Made by a program: the position numbers and the translations under genes. The notes below the pieces were generated by a model. The model saw only the letters and a list, made by a program, of their open reading frames with translations. It was not told where the DNA came from and searched no databases. Below, in pieces: positions 36,415 through 46,930 of a stretch of DNA of 64,000 nucleotides. Numbering within the stretch: the stretch's first letter is position 1; every line of letters starts with the position of its first letter. The stretch covers positions 104,894,831-104,958,830 of the forward strand of contig NW_024609846.1 of the NCBI RefSeq assembly GCF_016920785.2, in the 5' to 3' direction. Source of the stretch: Ixodes scapularis (lineage: Eukaryota > Arthropoda > Arachnida > Ixodida > Ixodidae).

Positions 36415-36590
36415 CCGATAAGAGATGCGCAGTATTTCAAATACAATGATTTGAAATGCGTATTTAAAATACATTGAGTACGTTGTATTTCCTTTTTAAA
36501 TGCATATTAGGGAATATATTTCTCAACGGTATTTAAGTATTGAAAATTTAGTATTTCGAATACTTGTGTATCAAATATTGCCAAAAATAA
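36415..36590. repeat. GTATTT/AAATAC-rich segment, probable MITE
   Basis: Short inverted motifs recur: AGTATTTCAAATAC, GTATTTAAAATAC, AGTATTTCGAATACTTG and TCAAATATTGCC. This style is common in AT-rich hAT MITEs, but neither clear ends nor a target duplication could be set. Confidence 0.4.
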
Positions 36591-37321
36591 AATCGTGGAC
36601 AGTGTTCTTCGCAACAAAATGCGATTTTTATCACTCTTCCCGATTTAATAAAAAAAAATTCTGCCTGCTGTGCGCGATGCACAATAAACATCGTCACATC
36701 GAAGAAAAAAAAAAAAGAAGGAAGAGCAACGAATTAACGAGATGGATATAATATAGTACAGTACAGAGATTTAATTTTTGCTTACATTATTGAGGCCATC
36801 TTGTATGAAAATACTTTGCTGCTTCAACTGAGCCTTTGAAATTAAACTCTCACAGAATACACTGTTTTCGTGATGACTGACAGTTTCGGCGGTAACCTCT
36901 GTCCTAAAGTTCCTAGAGACAAGAGGCTCCTACAAGTGGCGACATTATTTGAAACGCCGACTGCGTGACGGTGCAGATTTTAGAAAGCGATTGGGTGGCG
37001 CACAGCAGAAGAGTGAACTGAGTGATGCCGTTTTGTTCCCACGAAATGTGCTTCGCTATTTGTTTAGTTGTCGTTACTTGTAGAACGAAGCATCGAGGGT
37101 TTTTACTCTGTACCGTAGCGAGGAAGTGGTGGCGAAAAGCGTAGATCGCAGTGCAGGCCATGGGGGGCCCTAAACTCGTCAAACACAAAGTTGGGGCCGA
37201 AGTTGACGGAGCGCAACGATTGGCCTATCACGGCGATCACTTCGCGCTTTTTTCACTGACGTCCAATCAGCGTGCTCCGCGAACTTTCTGCTCCTACTTT
37301 TTTGTTTGAAAAGTTTGTACA

Positions 37322-37420
37322 GTCTAAAATATGTTTCTGCGTCTACTTTCACGCACAACAGGTGACTGGCTCTCCGAGTGTTGTGCGGGAAAGCAGACTC
37401 ACGGGCTTTTCTTAGAGTGT
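37322..37420. mobile_element. Foldback MITE, family E (short, 99-bp copy)
   Basis: The left arm has CTGCGTCTACTTTCACGC and ACAACAGG; the right arm has GGCTCTCCGAGTGTTGTGCG and GGAAAGCAGACTCACGGGC, then TTTTCTTAGAGTG. These are the outer blocks of the 13363-13680 element with the centre deleted. Confidence 0.75.
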
Positions 37421-37804
37421 AGGGGCCCCAAAATCGCTGCCGTGTCCCCGACTTTGGCCTTGAGCGACTGGTTTCCCCTGCCAGAGCTGTTCCATTGAAC
37501 GCTACGTCACGGAGAGTTCTTCGGCCGTCAATGCAGGATAGCTCTCCCGATAAATAAGACACAGTTCCCGTGTTCGGTTTAGGTTTGGCGAGAACTGTAC
37601 CACGCGACAAAAATTATTTCTAAGACGTGTTTTCTTACTTGCTTCCGCAAAAAACAGAGGTTACCGATATTTCCGGAGCTCGCTTATTATGCGAGCAAAC
37701 TTTTCCTCACAGATTCGAGCTTTGAGCACTATACATAAGCCGCCCTTGTTTAACATCACCATACAGCAGAAAACGACACGCAATTGCGTATACAGTCACG
37801 ATTA

Positions 37805-38270
37805 TACAGGGTGTTTCTTGTTAAGCTTAAGAGATTTGTTAAAACGAAAGTCGTGAAAGCTATACTACTAATGCGGTTTGTTCAGTTACGTTATACCGCC
37901 AGGGGGACAGGGGGATAATCGCAACGATAAGTCGGTGAATTAACTAAAATATGTTAATTAACGTTTTAATGATTGAAAACAAAACATAAGGTTTTAATTA
38001 AAAACGTGCCGAGCGTCATCGAAAACCTCTAAATCAATCAATATTAGAAAGACTCGGAGCACGTGGGAAGCAGTGCGGAGCGCCAAAGTTCCCACTCCTG
38101 CGGCAGGAGCAAGGCCACCGGGGCGACAACGCGTCCGCGCGTTTTTTTCCGCCTCTTATCGTCCGCGTTCTCTCACTCCAGTCTTGTGCCTGTTGCACGG
38201 GTGGTAACATCCCACGCGCTCCAAGTCTTTCTAAAAATTACTGATATAGTGGGTTTTGGATGACGCTCGG
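37805..38270 (+). repeat. Repeat-like segment opening with TACAGGGTGTTTC
   Basis: TACAGGGTGTTTC starts an A/T-rich segment with TTAATTAAC motifs. Sequences with this opening recur in many animal genomes as DNA-transposon ends. The complementary GAAACACCCTGTA end was not found. Confidence 0.3.
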
Positions 38271-38947
38271 CTAGTTTATAACTGGAACCATATGTCTATT
38301 TTCACTAATGAACAAGTGAATCAACAATGTTTTGTTCATTATTCGACTTATCGTGACAAGTAGCCCCCTATATGCCCCCCTGCTCGTATAAATCAACTAT
38401 ACATACCGCATAAGTGTATCTTTTATGAATTTTTTTTTAACAAATTCGTAAAGCCTAAGAGGCAACACCGTGTAGAAGGTCGGGGCGGTGACGGTGATGA
38501 AACTCTCAGGGCGTTTTATTGAGAAAAGTGACAATGAGAACAGGGCAAAAGGAGACCACAGTCCCTTGACTGCGGTCTGTACAGCACTGTTCCCGTACTT
38601 GACGCGCACACTTCCGTTTTCGTTTTTCCAGTAAGTGAAAGTCAAGCACCAATAGTTTGCTAATTGAGCAAAGAGGTGGGCGCGATAACGGCACATATCA
38701 ATTGTTTTCCACCGAGAAACGTGATGCGGCAAAACTCACTCAGTTTCACGTCCGTTTCCACCCTAAATGGTTATACCCGAGGCTCATCTCGCCATTCGCA
38801 AAGTGACTTTCTTGTGCACACGGGTGGCAACGTCGGCGCTCCGTTGAGTTCGCACAACACGTTTGACTGCCTGTTTCCCCGCAGGCGTGACCCCCGTCGT
38901 GTTGTTGTCGATCGCTGTTGGGCTAGTACTATGAATTAGCCAAGCTC

Positions 38948-39391
38948 ATGTTGTGTCACATAATATCTTTCTTTCAAAGCTTACATAGATTGCAATAAGA
39001 TACACACCTATAGATCCCAAGACGGGGTTGAGTCAACCCTAAGTGTGGGCTAATGAGAAGGGTTCACGTTGCCAGGGCGGGCGCCGCAGACAAGAGGACC
39101 GAGCTGACAACGCGGAGGAGTAGCCGGCGCCAGCATCCCCTCTTGACCGGGCTCCCAAACGAGAACGACCCGGCTGCTTGCGCAAACCCACGGGGACGTC
39201 TGCACTGGGTCGCCTCCGTGGGAGCCGGCGCAGCCCGCCGTTGGCCGTGCCCGACGCAAGCCACCGGACCACGAGCCCGAGGGAAAAGGGACCATCCCGC
39301 GACACCGGACTCCCGCTGAACTACCGGGACTCAAGCCGCCGCAGGACCATGACGTGTGCCAATAAACAGTTCCACGAGAGCTTGTCTGCAT
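38948..39391 (+). mobile_element. Possible solo LTR or other retroelement 3' end
   Basis: A GC-rich stretch without conserved ORF ends in GCCAATAAACAGTTCC, a polyadenylation-type AATAAA. GAGCTTGTCTGCA follows, ending in CA as LTRs do. A TGTG start could be at 38950 or 39044. No matching second LTR, primer-binding site or 5-bp duplication was seen. Confidence 0.3.
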
Positions 39392-39519
39392 GTGATTCCA
39401 TTTGGAGGCAATCGGTCGGGAAAGCGGTTAGAACTCCACAAGGCAGTAAAATTTGAAGCGTGTTGTTATATAGCCCTTATGCCGGCTTGTGAATCAAAAT
39501 GATAATAAACTACTAGAAA

Positions 39520-39538
39520 ACACACACACACACACAAC

Positions 39539-39570
<32 letters not shown>

Positions 39571-39620
39571 TGCGCGTGCGCGTGCGCACGCACGCACGCA
39601 CGCACGCAAGCACGCACGCA
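39520..39620. repeat. Compound (CA)n / (CGTG)n / (CGCA)n microsatellite
   Basis: CA repeats with one CAACCA interruption are followed by alternating GTGCGTGCGCGTGC and CACGCACGCACG segments. Alternating purine-pyrimidine sequence of this kind favours Z-DNA. Confidence 0.97.
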
Positions 39621-40545
39621 TATACTCTGGGAGATGAGCAGCGTGCAACTATTTTTGTAGAAAATACTGCGATATATCTTTTTTTTTTCTGATCGGGAAA
39701 ATAACGAACAGAAAGTACAATGGTACAAAAAAGGTCTTGGGCTTTTAGGGGGGAGAATAATTGCGATAAAAACTAGTTAATCCACGAAGGAGAAGGCAGA
39801 GTTGTACGACGTGATTCAAACCCGCAATAAGGCAGGCCTCCGTTCTCACCACATGCACTTGGCGCGCGCGAGCGAGCTAGCGCAGAGAACTAGTGGGGGA
39901 TTTCCCCGGTAACCTTGCAGCCGCCCGCGTGCTACCGACATCACAACGGCCCGAACCCACGAACATCGCGCACATTCCCCAATGCACACGTACAAGGCGC
40001 GCACTCCCGCCAACAGTGACGCGGCAAAAGCCAAGCGTTGCCGCGCGCCTACTTCTGCGACGTCACCGCCGATACTCGGATTACGTCACGTACGCTTTAC
40101 ATAGCGTTCTCGCAGCTTCGAGGTCGCGTCGGCCCGCTTTGCCGTCCTCGGCGAGGTCGTACGACGCGGTCGTACACCAACTTCTTGTAGCCTGACCCGC
40201 TTGGAAGAAGGCGGCCCACACGACCGCTGCACGCGGGGAGGCGACCGGCGCGGCAGTGGGTGCACCCTTGCGTCGCCAAGTGAGCCTGCCCAAGTGTCGC
40301 CCACCGACACCTCGGCGACGCGGCCGCGAAGCGACCACGACGACCGGTCGAATAGGCCCGTTTAAAAAGTGAGCGGCATCCGGTAGCGGGTGCGCGAATT
40401 ATCCGAGTCCACCATTGTTTGGGCACACTCTGCGACACTGCAGGTATGCGCAAACGTGCCATCGACAGTTTTTTTTTCTTCTCTCAGCCATCGAAGGACT
40501 GACATCCAAACCATACTATAGTGGTGGAACATGCTGAGTTGCGGT

Positions 40546-40720
40546 CAGGGGCGGATTTAGAGGGGGGGTCCGGATGTCCTGACCCCCCTCTTGATTTTTG
40601 TATGTGTAAAATATAAGGCGTGAAACGAAGGAGAGGGGGAGGGGGTACCTAAACATATGGTACGCTGACCAACACCTGACCGACCCCCACCCCCTCAGGA
40701 AATTCCTGCATCCGCCCCTG
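40546..40720. mobile_element. hAT-type MITE, 175 bp, with perfect 8-bp target duplication
   Basis: The terminal inverted repeats are CAGGGGCGGAT on the left and ATCCGCCCCTG on the right. The 8 bases flanking each side are identical, GTTGCGGT (40538-40545 and 40721-40728). Non-coding. The perfect duplication suggests a fairly recent insertion. Confidence 0.93.
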
Positions 40721-41470
40721 GTTGCGGTAGTAACTTCGGTTGTAAATTGTGGTGCCCGCCGATACTGTATCGGTGTAGAATGCGAAAAAAAAAAAAAAAA
40801 CGCCCAAGAACAGTTTCGAGCAGTATGTATATATTCTCCCAGAATATGAAACACCCATTCGCCCGGAAAGTTGACGCGTCGGTACCGAGCACACTTTGGT
40901 GTAGCGACGCTTTATTTTGAGATAAACTAGGACGACGTTAATTTATTTCCTCACTTCCGAGCAACGCGCGGGCCTGGCCAAAGTGAATTCAGTGCAGCCG
41001 CCTGAAACTGCCTGGTCGAATGGTTCTTTCATCGTGTAGGATACAGTGTACTCTCAGCATGAATTGACCACGAGGGCTAGACTGCGTCAGCGCTCGACGT
41101 GAACCCGGCTGAGCACGTATTGGAGACGAGCGCTGTGTCAACGTTCGGAAAGAACTCGGATCCAACCACACGCTTCGTGCCTAGGAAATGGCATGGCCAT
41201 CGTCAATGTTGCTCAATGTGGTTTCGAAAAGGGTCTATGCCACGACAGCAGCCGGCAACGGCCTGATCAGAACCTGAGCCGAAGGAAAAAAAAAGTAACG
41301 ATTGAACAAACACTGAAACGTTGCCAAAAGAGCAATCGACTAGACATTTAGTATCTCATTTTTTTTCCAGTGGGGCGCCGCGTTACGCGCAAGTATAAGT
41401 TATTGCCCCGGTTATTTTTGTTTTACTTTGTAGTTTGTTACATATGTCGCAGGCTGGTCTGTAAGCTTTA

Positions 41471-41849
41471 AGGCCCGTTCACACTCTTGTGATCTCTTAG
41501 AACTTTATGCCTTAAAACCTCTTACAACGAGGGGACACAGTGGCTCCATCTATCGGGTTGCAGTGTAAACCTAGCGGCCCGGCATAATTTCTATTTCTCC
41601 CGCGCATAATCCTTTCTTTCTTGGCTCGAAAAACTCTTGTATACGTAAACGAGCCTTTCTTATAGGTATTACGCGCATTTGACCTCAGAAATCCCGCAAA
41701 ACCTTCGCTCTTGTGAAATGCAGTTCCAGAGTCACCGCATAGATGGCGCCAGAATGCCAGTCTGTTCCCTCGTCCTAAGAAATTTTAGGAAGTTTTAACA
41801 GATCTCGTCTCTCTCGGTCGTACTCGGTTGCAAGAGTGTGAACGGGCCT
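41471..41849. mobile_element. PIF/Harbinger-like MITE, 379 bp
   Basis: The 19-bp terminal inverted repeat AGGCCCGTTCACACTCTTG is perfect at both ends, and TTA flanks each side as a 3-bp target duplication. Weaker subterminal inverted similarity includes CCATCTAT on the left against ATAGATGG on the right. The TTA duplication and GGCCCGTTCACACT-type ends suit PIF/Harbinger. No ORF. Confidence 0.85.
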
Positions 41850-42083
41850 TTAGTGTCAGGAAGGAAGCAGATCCAAGGTCAGGTAGCGCAAGTCGTGCCG
41901 ATTACCGTATTATACAGTATCGGGATCTGTGTTGAGCATCCAAGCAAAGCCCGAGGTATAGACCAGCGTTCCTCGATATGGCCGGCGTAAGAGATGAGCA
42001 CAACGAAGACCATCTCGTATGAGCGTATCATTGTGTGTAAGTATTCCCTGTGTTTATGCTTGGCCGAAGACGGTGCCGTGACA

Positions 42084-42219
42084 TAAGAGAGTTTTAGTAG
42101 ATCGTTCCGATACCTCCGATAGCCCCGATAACGATACTATGCATGCACAAGGGAGGCGGTGGCGGAGTATCGGGTATCGTTATCGGAGTCATGGGAACGA
42201 TCTACTAAAACTCTCTATT
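42084..42219. mobile_element. Short foldback MITE with shared tip (member 3)
   Basis: The arms AGAGAGTTTTAGTAGATCG and CGATCTACTAAAACTCTCT are perfect reverse complements. They continue into TTCCGATACCTCCGATAG and CCCGATAACGATAC on the left with a mirrored right arm. A relative lies at 55550. Confidence 0.8.
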
Positions 42220-42244
42220 GAGACCGTCCGAAGAATATCTTGAA

Positions 42245-42264
42245 GGGGGGGGGGGGGGGGGGGG
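42245..42264. repeat. Poly-G tract
   Basis: About twenty consecutive G residues lie 26 bp beyond the 42084-42219 MITE. A second long G run occurs at 42731-42749. Confidence 0.97.
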
Positions 42265-44926
42265 CGGCATCCGGGGGATGCGTGTGTTCTACGCGCGCAT
42301 CGAGCGGGCTCGTCCGTTACCGTTTTCAATCGTCCGGTTATCGTGACTGCCGATCTGACCTTCCCTCCAGACGGCCTTGCTACGCAGACCGGTAGACCGT
42401 GAAACGACGCGCTGGCACACACATTATGCAGCCTATATCCAGTCTGTGCAGCTCCGGTACAAAGTTCCGACGGAACGTTCCTCTACTATTTTATTTTTTT
42501 TAAATGTCGGGCACGTAAACTTGTACAAACTAAAAAATAAAAAAAGGAAAAAAAAAAGAAAAAGAAGCATTTGCGCGTAGTTTGTTTCGTATCCCCAAGG
42601 GCGAACATTCATCGGTAGATTAGAGAGAATATCTGCATAGAAACGACCCGTAATTTAGATAGTACACATACAACTGTGGTGCACCGAAGGTAATTGTGTT
42701 GCGTGTTTGTTTAGATACGGGAGAGGGGCCGGGGGGGGGGGGGGGGGGGAGTAAGCCAGACCTTAAGGCGCCTGCTGTGCCATCTGTGGATGAGAAATTG
42801 AGCCAGTGCAGTAACACTACTAGCCTGGGAATCTTTCGCGTGCATCACGTGGTGGTGATACACATAGCACGCCGGTATGATGCTCGCCCGGATTGAAGCG
42901 GACGGGTTGATGATTAAAATCATACTCCAAAAAGAAAAAAAAACGAAAAAGTACATGAGTTCGCTTTTCTGCAGAACACGTGGGCATGCAGCCAATAACT
43001 CTTAACAGAAAGGTCCGAGCCCTCTGTTCACAGTTACTGGCTCATAATCGCGATTAGATCTGAAAAAGAAAAGTTCTGCATACGCAACAATGAGCCAGTG
43101 AAACCAAAGTGGAGAATAAAAATCAATGTGATTTATATCGTGATTTAAATATGACCGGTTTTACTCTGCTGATTTAAATCGAACCTTTTCCGCAAAAATC
43201 ACCCCGAAAATATATTTTTATTTACAGTTTGTCTATCATTTGATGCTTGCTATGTGCATTTGTTTTTGTATTTAAATCAAATAATTATCGGGCAAAACAA
43301 ATTTACATAAGACTGAACGCACACAAAAAAGTGCTCCTAAAAAAATTGAACTGCTGAGTTTGATTCTATCTTCCACTTCGTTCTTCAGCTACTTAATGCA
43401 CTTCTTCAGCTTCAGCTAATACATTAAGTAGCTAAAGAACTTCGTTTTTCAGCTACTTAATGTATTATACTTCTATTGCCACAAACTCGGAACGCAAAAG
43501 AAAAGAATGAAAAATACAAAAGCAATGTCCTTTTCAACAAAGTCAGAAACCGAAAAAAAAAAAAATGAAGTTAGGTTTTTTTAATTATCTAGAAAAATCA
43601 AATCAACTCTTTCCTTTCTTTTAGTTCGGTGAAAATCTAAGCAATATGGAGTTGTTAATTAAACTGTGCTTTACATTTACTGTGATTCTTTTCCTTCCGC
43701 ATCGTTATCGGTGATTGGACGAAATGATCAATCAAGGTGCTATGTTGCAAAACACATGTAGTGGCAAAGAATAAAAAAAATATATTTTTATATGTATTTG
43801 ATTCAAAAAGAAGGATCCTTTTTCTCTCGTTGAAGGAGGCGTTGTCCCTGCATACATCACTGTTTCTTCTTGTTGTTGTCTAATTGTATTGAGCACAATG
43901 TCATTCGCTGGGAACCGGATACTTTTCGCCGCGATTTGTTGTCTCGTGCTCTGCAAAAAAAGTAAACTCGCAGACGACGTTTTTTTTAGAGTGCAAGATT
44001 CGCTAACTGTTAATGCTTTCCATTTTCTAGGAACGAGAACTGCATTCTCTCGTTTTATTTTTCACGCGTCTTGCGAGCGTCGCCCAGAGGGCATTGTTGC
44101 GGGAGTGTCAGCTGGGAGCCGTAAAGTTAATTACTGGAAGTCTCGGGAAAGGGTGTGCGTGTGTGTGTGTGTGAGGGGGGGGGGGGGGTCTCGGTGATTG
44201 GGATGACAGTAAGCCAATCAGGGTGAAAGAAAGCGACGAAGTAATAACTCTGCTCGCCCGGGCCGGCAGCAATACGGTCTTGGGTTGAGGTTATCGAACC
44301 GGCCAAGTCAGCACCCCTAAGGAACATCTTCCCGTCTGCCAAAGCGCCGCGCGCGCAGCGCAATGCAAATTGAACTCAGAGCAACAAACGCCAAAAAAAA
44401 CAAAACCAAAAACAAAAAACGACTGTCTAGCATGTCTAATCTTTCAACTTGAAATATTCGACTTTGCTGGCGTAAAAGGCGTGAAAGGTGCGTTTCCGTC
44501 GTTGCTTTCTTTTTTCGTTTTCCTAGTATACGGCAGTTCCAGGACCGTGAAAAATAATTCGACGCCTATCGGGGCAACTGACGGACTCTAGAGGAGCGAA
44601 AACAAGCGTCGGCGAATCGATCAGTTCTGGCGAAGCTCGCTCGTCACGCGTCACCTTCCTTCTTCCGGTGCTTGATGGCACGGAAACAACTCTCGGCGTT
44701 ATAGTCCAATAAAAATACAAAGAGTATGTCAAAAAAGAAAAGAAAAAAAGAAACTTTGCCGCAATCTATTGTTGGTTGAGTGGCTCGTGAGGGTCACAGT
44801 ATAATTTTACAATTCTTATGCGAGATTCCATACGACGCCTTTGAAAGCTGAAAGTTAACAGAGCGCCTTAGCTATATCGTTACCGCAGTAACGTTCCCGG
44901 TGCCGCCATGATGGTACTGGGCCACG

Positions 44927-44928
<2 letters not shown>

Positions 44929-44999
<71 letters not shown>

Positions 45000-45006
45000 A
45001 GGGGGG
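44929..45006. repeat. (GT)n microsatellite ending in a G run
   Basis: GT repeats run from 44929 to 44998 with one interruption (TGC), then GAGAGGGGGG. Similar GT-to-G junctions occur at 23069-23107 and 44156-44187. Confidence 0.97.
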
Positions 45007-45138
45007 TAGGCTTGTAAAGGAACGGGAAGACGGGATGAATGCCCGTGGCTGCCGTGAACTCCCTAATAGGGCGGTTACAGCACGTTCCATGGGGTACGCT
45101 TCAGATTATGATAAAAGAAACTGATCTGTATCTTAGTC

Positions 45139-45240
45139 ACTGACGCAGGGCGTCGCGGGTCCCGAACATCTCATTATCGCTCCACAGCCAATTGGTGTGC
45201 AGCATTAGCTGATAGGAACCAATCAGAAAGAAAGCCTCAG
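45139..45240 (-). repeat. Dispersed repeat family A, copy 5
   Basis: The minus strand carries CTGATTGGTTCCTATCAGC, then TAATGCTGCACACCAATTGG, CTGTGGAGCGATAATGAGA, TGTTCGGGAC and GCCCTGCGTCAG. This is the family order with three CCAAT/ATTGG boxes. Confidence 0.65.
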
Positions 45241-45479
45241 GAATGCTGATTGTGCAAAAGAACTACGTTACCTACAAAAACATAACCCGACTCCTAAAAT
45301 CCCTTACCGTTTTTTATACTTAATGATTTAGTAATTTGAATGGCCCCTGTAGAGAACTTTGGCTTCTCTACCAAACCTCGCACAAACGAAAAAAAAAAAA
45401 AAAAAAACTCAGCCTTTTCACTCTGGTGAAGAAGGAAGACCAGCGAAGCTGTACTATGATGGGAAGACCTCAAGCACAA

Positions 45480-45545
45480 CTTCTTGAACGACCTCAAGGA
45501 CGACATCTAGGACGACCTCGAGGAGGATATCTAGGACGACGCCTA
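45480..45545. repeat. Short tandem repeat of a 24-bp unit
   Basis: CGACCTCAAGGACGACATCTAGGA-type units recur as CGACCTCGAGGAGGATATCTAGGA and then a partial CGACGCCTAG. The unit has an internal 12-bp sub-period (GGACGAC). Confidence 0.6.
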
Positions 45546-45599
45546 GAGAAATTTAGCCTTTCCACTCTGTTGAAAACCAGAGTAGAAAGGCTGGAATGG

Positions 45600-45672
45600 T
45601 TACCACCGTCTATGAGCGAGGACGGCAAACCGGTTGTCTGCTTGCCGCCGTGGCTCATAGATGGCGGTAACT
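45600..45672. repeat. Compact hairpin
   Basis: ACCACCGTCTATGAGC pairs with GCTCATAGATGGCGGT and GACGGCAA pairs with TTGCCGCC, around a short loop ACCGGTTGTCTGC. It lies inside a cluster of inverted repeats between 45400 and 45900. Confidence 0.65.
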
Positions 45673-45727
45673 GCCCAGAGTTTTGTGTCGACATTTGTTT
45701 GGTACCGGACACGATCCTGGGGAACCT

Positions 45728-45897
45728 ATACTCCGTTTCACCTTATGTTGTACCGCAGACAAGGCTGGAAGCGCGAGCTCATAGCGTTGGGAGCTACTCT
45801 GAACGCACGAGAGCTTGTGCCGCCTTGATGTGCCCTAGAGCAAGGAGCTCGCGCTTGTAGCCTTTTCTGCGGTACATGATAAGGTGAAACAGAGTAT
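45728..45897. mobile_element. Foldback element
   Basis: The left arm ATACTCCGTTTCACCTTATG, TTGTACCGCAGACAAGGCT, GCGCGAGCTC is mirrored by GAGCTCGCGC, AGCCTTTTCTGCGGTAC and ATAAGGTGAAACAGAGTAT. The arms are about 50 bp and the loop about 70 bp. Non-coding; probably a MITE. Confidence 0.65.
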
Positions 45898-46176
45898 GGT
45901 CCTTAACAGCTTCGCTGTAAAAATCACATAAAGCATAAAAAATAAAGACGTGCAGGGAGTTTCTCTGAAAAGAGAACGATGTTTGTTTGATTTTTTCGTG
46001 TTTTTTTTTTGGCGTAGATGAATAAACTATGTATCGCAGAAAGGTCAACCTCTGTGAGAATGTGACGCTAGCGGTTAAGATAGAAATCGAAAGTTTGAAA
46101 ACATGCCGTTACCCGAATCAAAAGATAATTCAGAAAGACGAAATTTTTTTTATGAGCCGTCGTCCACGTAAGCCTG

Positions 46177-46364
46177 ATATTAGGGACTTTTAGCAAACCG
46201 CTGCGCGTTCCGAGTACCGCCCTACCGGAGCCTTTGAAGCATGCTTTCAAGCGCGCGCCCGGGTGATACCATGGCCGCGGGGCACGCGCTTAAAAGCATG
46301 CTTCAAAGGCTCCGGTAGGGCGGTACGCGGAACACGGTAACGGTTTGCTAAAGGTCCCCAGTAT
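46177..46364. mobile_element. Short foldback MITE with shared tip (member 4), 188 bp
   Basis: The left end reads ATATTAGGGACTTTTAGC and the right end, reverse-complemented, ATACTGGGGACCTTTAGC. The arms continue through AAACCG, GTTCCG/GTTCCGCG, TACCGCCCTACCGGAGCC and TTTGAAGCATGCTTT to a GC-rich loop. This is a nearly complete hairpin. Confidence 0.8.
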
Positions 46365-46757
46365 CAAAACAAGAACTCGCATTATGGACGCTTGTGGAAA
46401 TTAGATAAGCGATTTTTTTTTCTTTCTTGCTGAAAAGACTACTGAAATAGATACTTCAAGCGCCCACAATGCCATTTCTTGTTTTGACAATATAAGACTT
46501 AGGTGGACGTCGGCTCCTAAAAAAAACCGCATCTCCGTAAAAAACGAACGAAAGGCTCGGCATACTACGGCTCACCGTCTGCGCAGACAAGCACCACCAG
46601 AGCTTCGCCCCAATCAACATCATTCACCACGTGGAGATGCGGTTTTTTTTGTGTTTTGTTTTTGCCCTACACGAGCACAGGAGCACGTGCTCACGTGCTC
46701 GTGAGCACGAGCACCCGACGCCAGACATCGGACGGACATCCGGACATGGCTAGCGCC

Positions 46758-46930
46758 TAAAGGGGTATTCACACGAGGGAGAAATCCCGGGGATTTCTCC
46801 CCGGCACGCGCATCCCACGGCGAAAACGTCAGGTTTTGCGGTGTACAAAAGCCTCGCGTTTTCATCTCGTGATGTGCGCGTGCCAAGGAGAAATCCCCGG
46901 GGTTTCTCCCTCGTGTGAATACCCCTTTCC
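46758..46930. mobile_element. Foldback MITE with GGGGTATTCACACG ends
   Basis: The left arm reads AAAGGGGTATTCACACGAGG, GAGAAATCCCGGGGATTTCT. The right arm mirrors it, AGAAATCCCCGGGGTTTCTC then CCTCGTGTGAATACCCCTTT. The arms span about 45 bp with further weak pairing inside (GGCACGCGCATC/GATGTGCGCGTGCC). No unambiguous target duplication. Likely a non-autonomous DNA transposon. Confidence 0.75.

Larger units (their letters stand above)
31194..40537. other. Non-coding block rich in repeats and GC islands
   Basis: No conserved exon was recognised. GC-rich islands occur at 32536-32990, 35380-35700, 39050-39340 and 40020-40340, and A/T-rich low-complexity sequence at 33960-34500 and 36420-36800. 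Repeats are listed individually. Confidence 0.45.

Noticed and set aside
39520..39620. Regularly spaced short repeats that could suggest an array
   Set aside because: They are continuous CA and CGCA microsatellite units without spacers, so not a CRISPR-type array.
45336..45860. 174-codon plus-strand frame
   Set aside because: It is composed of tandem repeats and inverted repeats. The Lys run comes from a poly-A tract.
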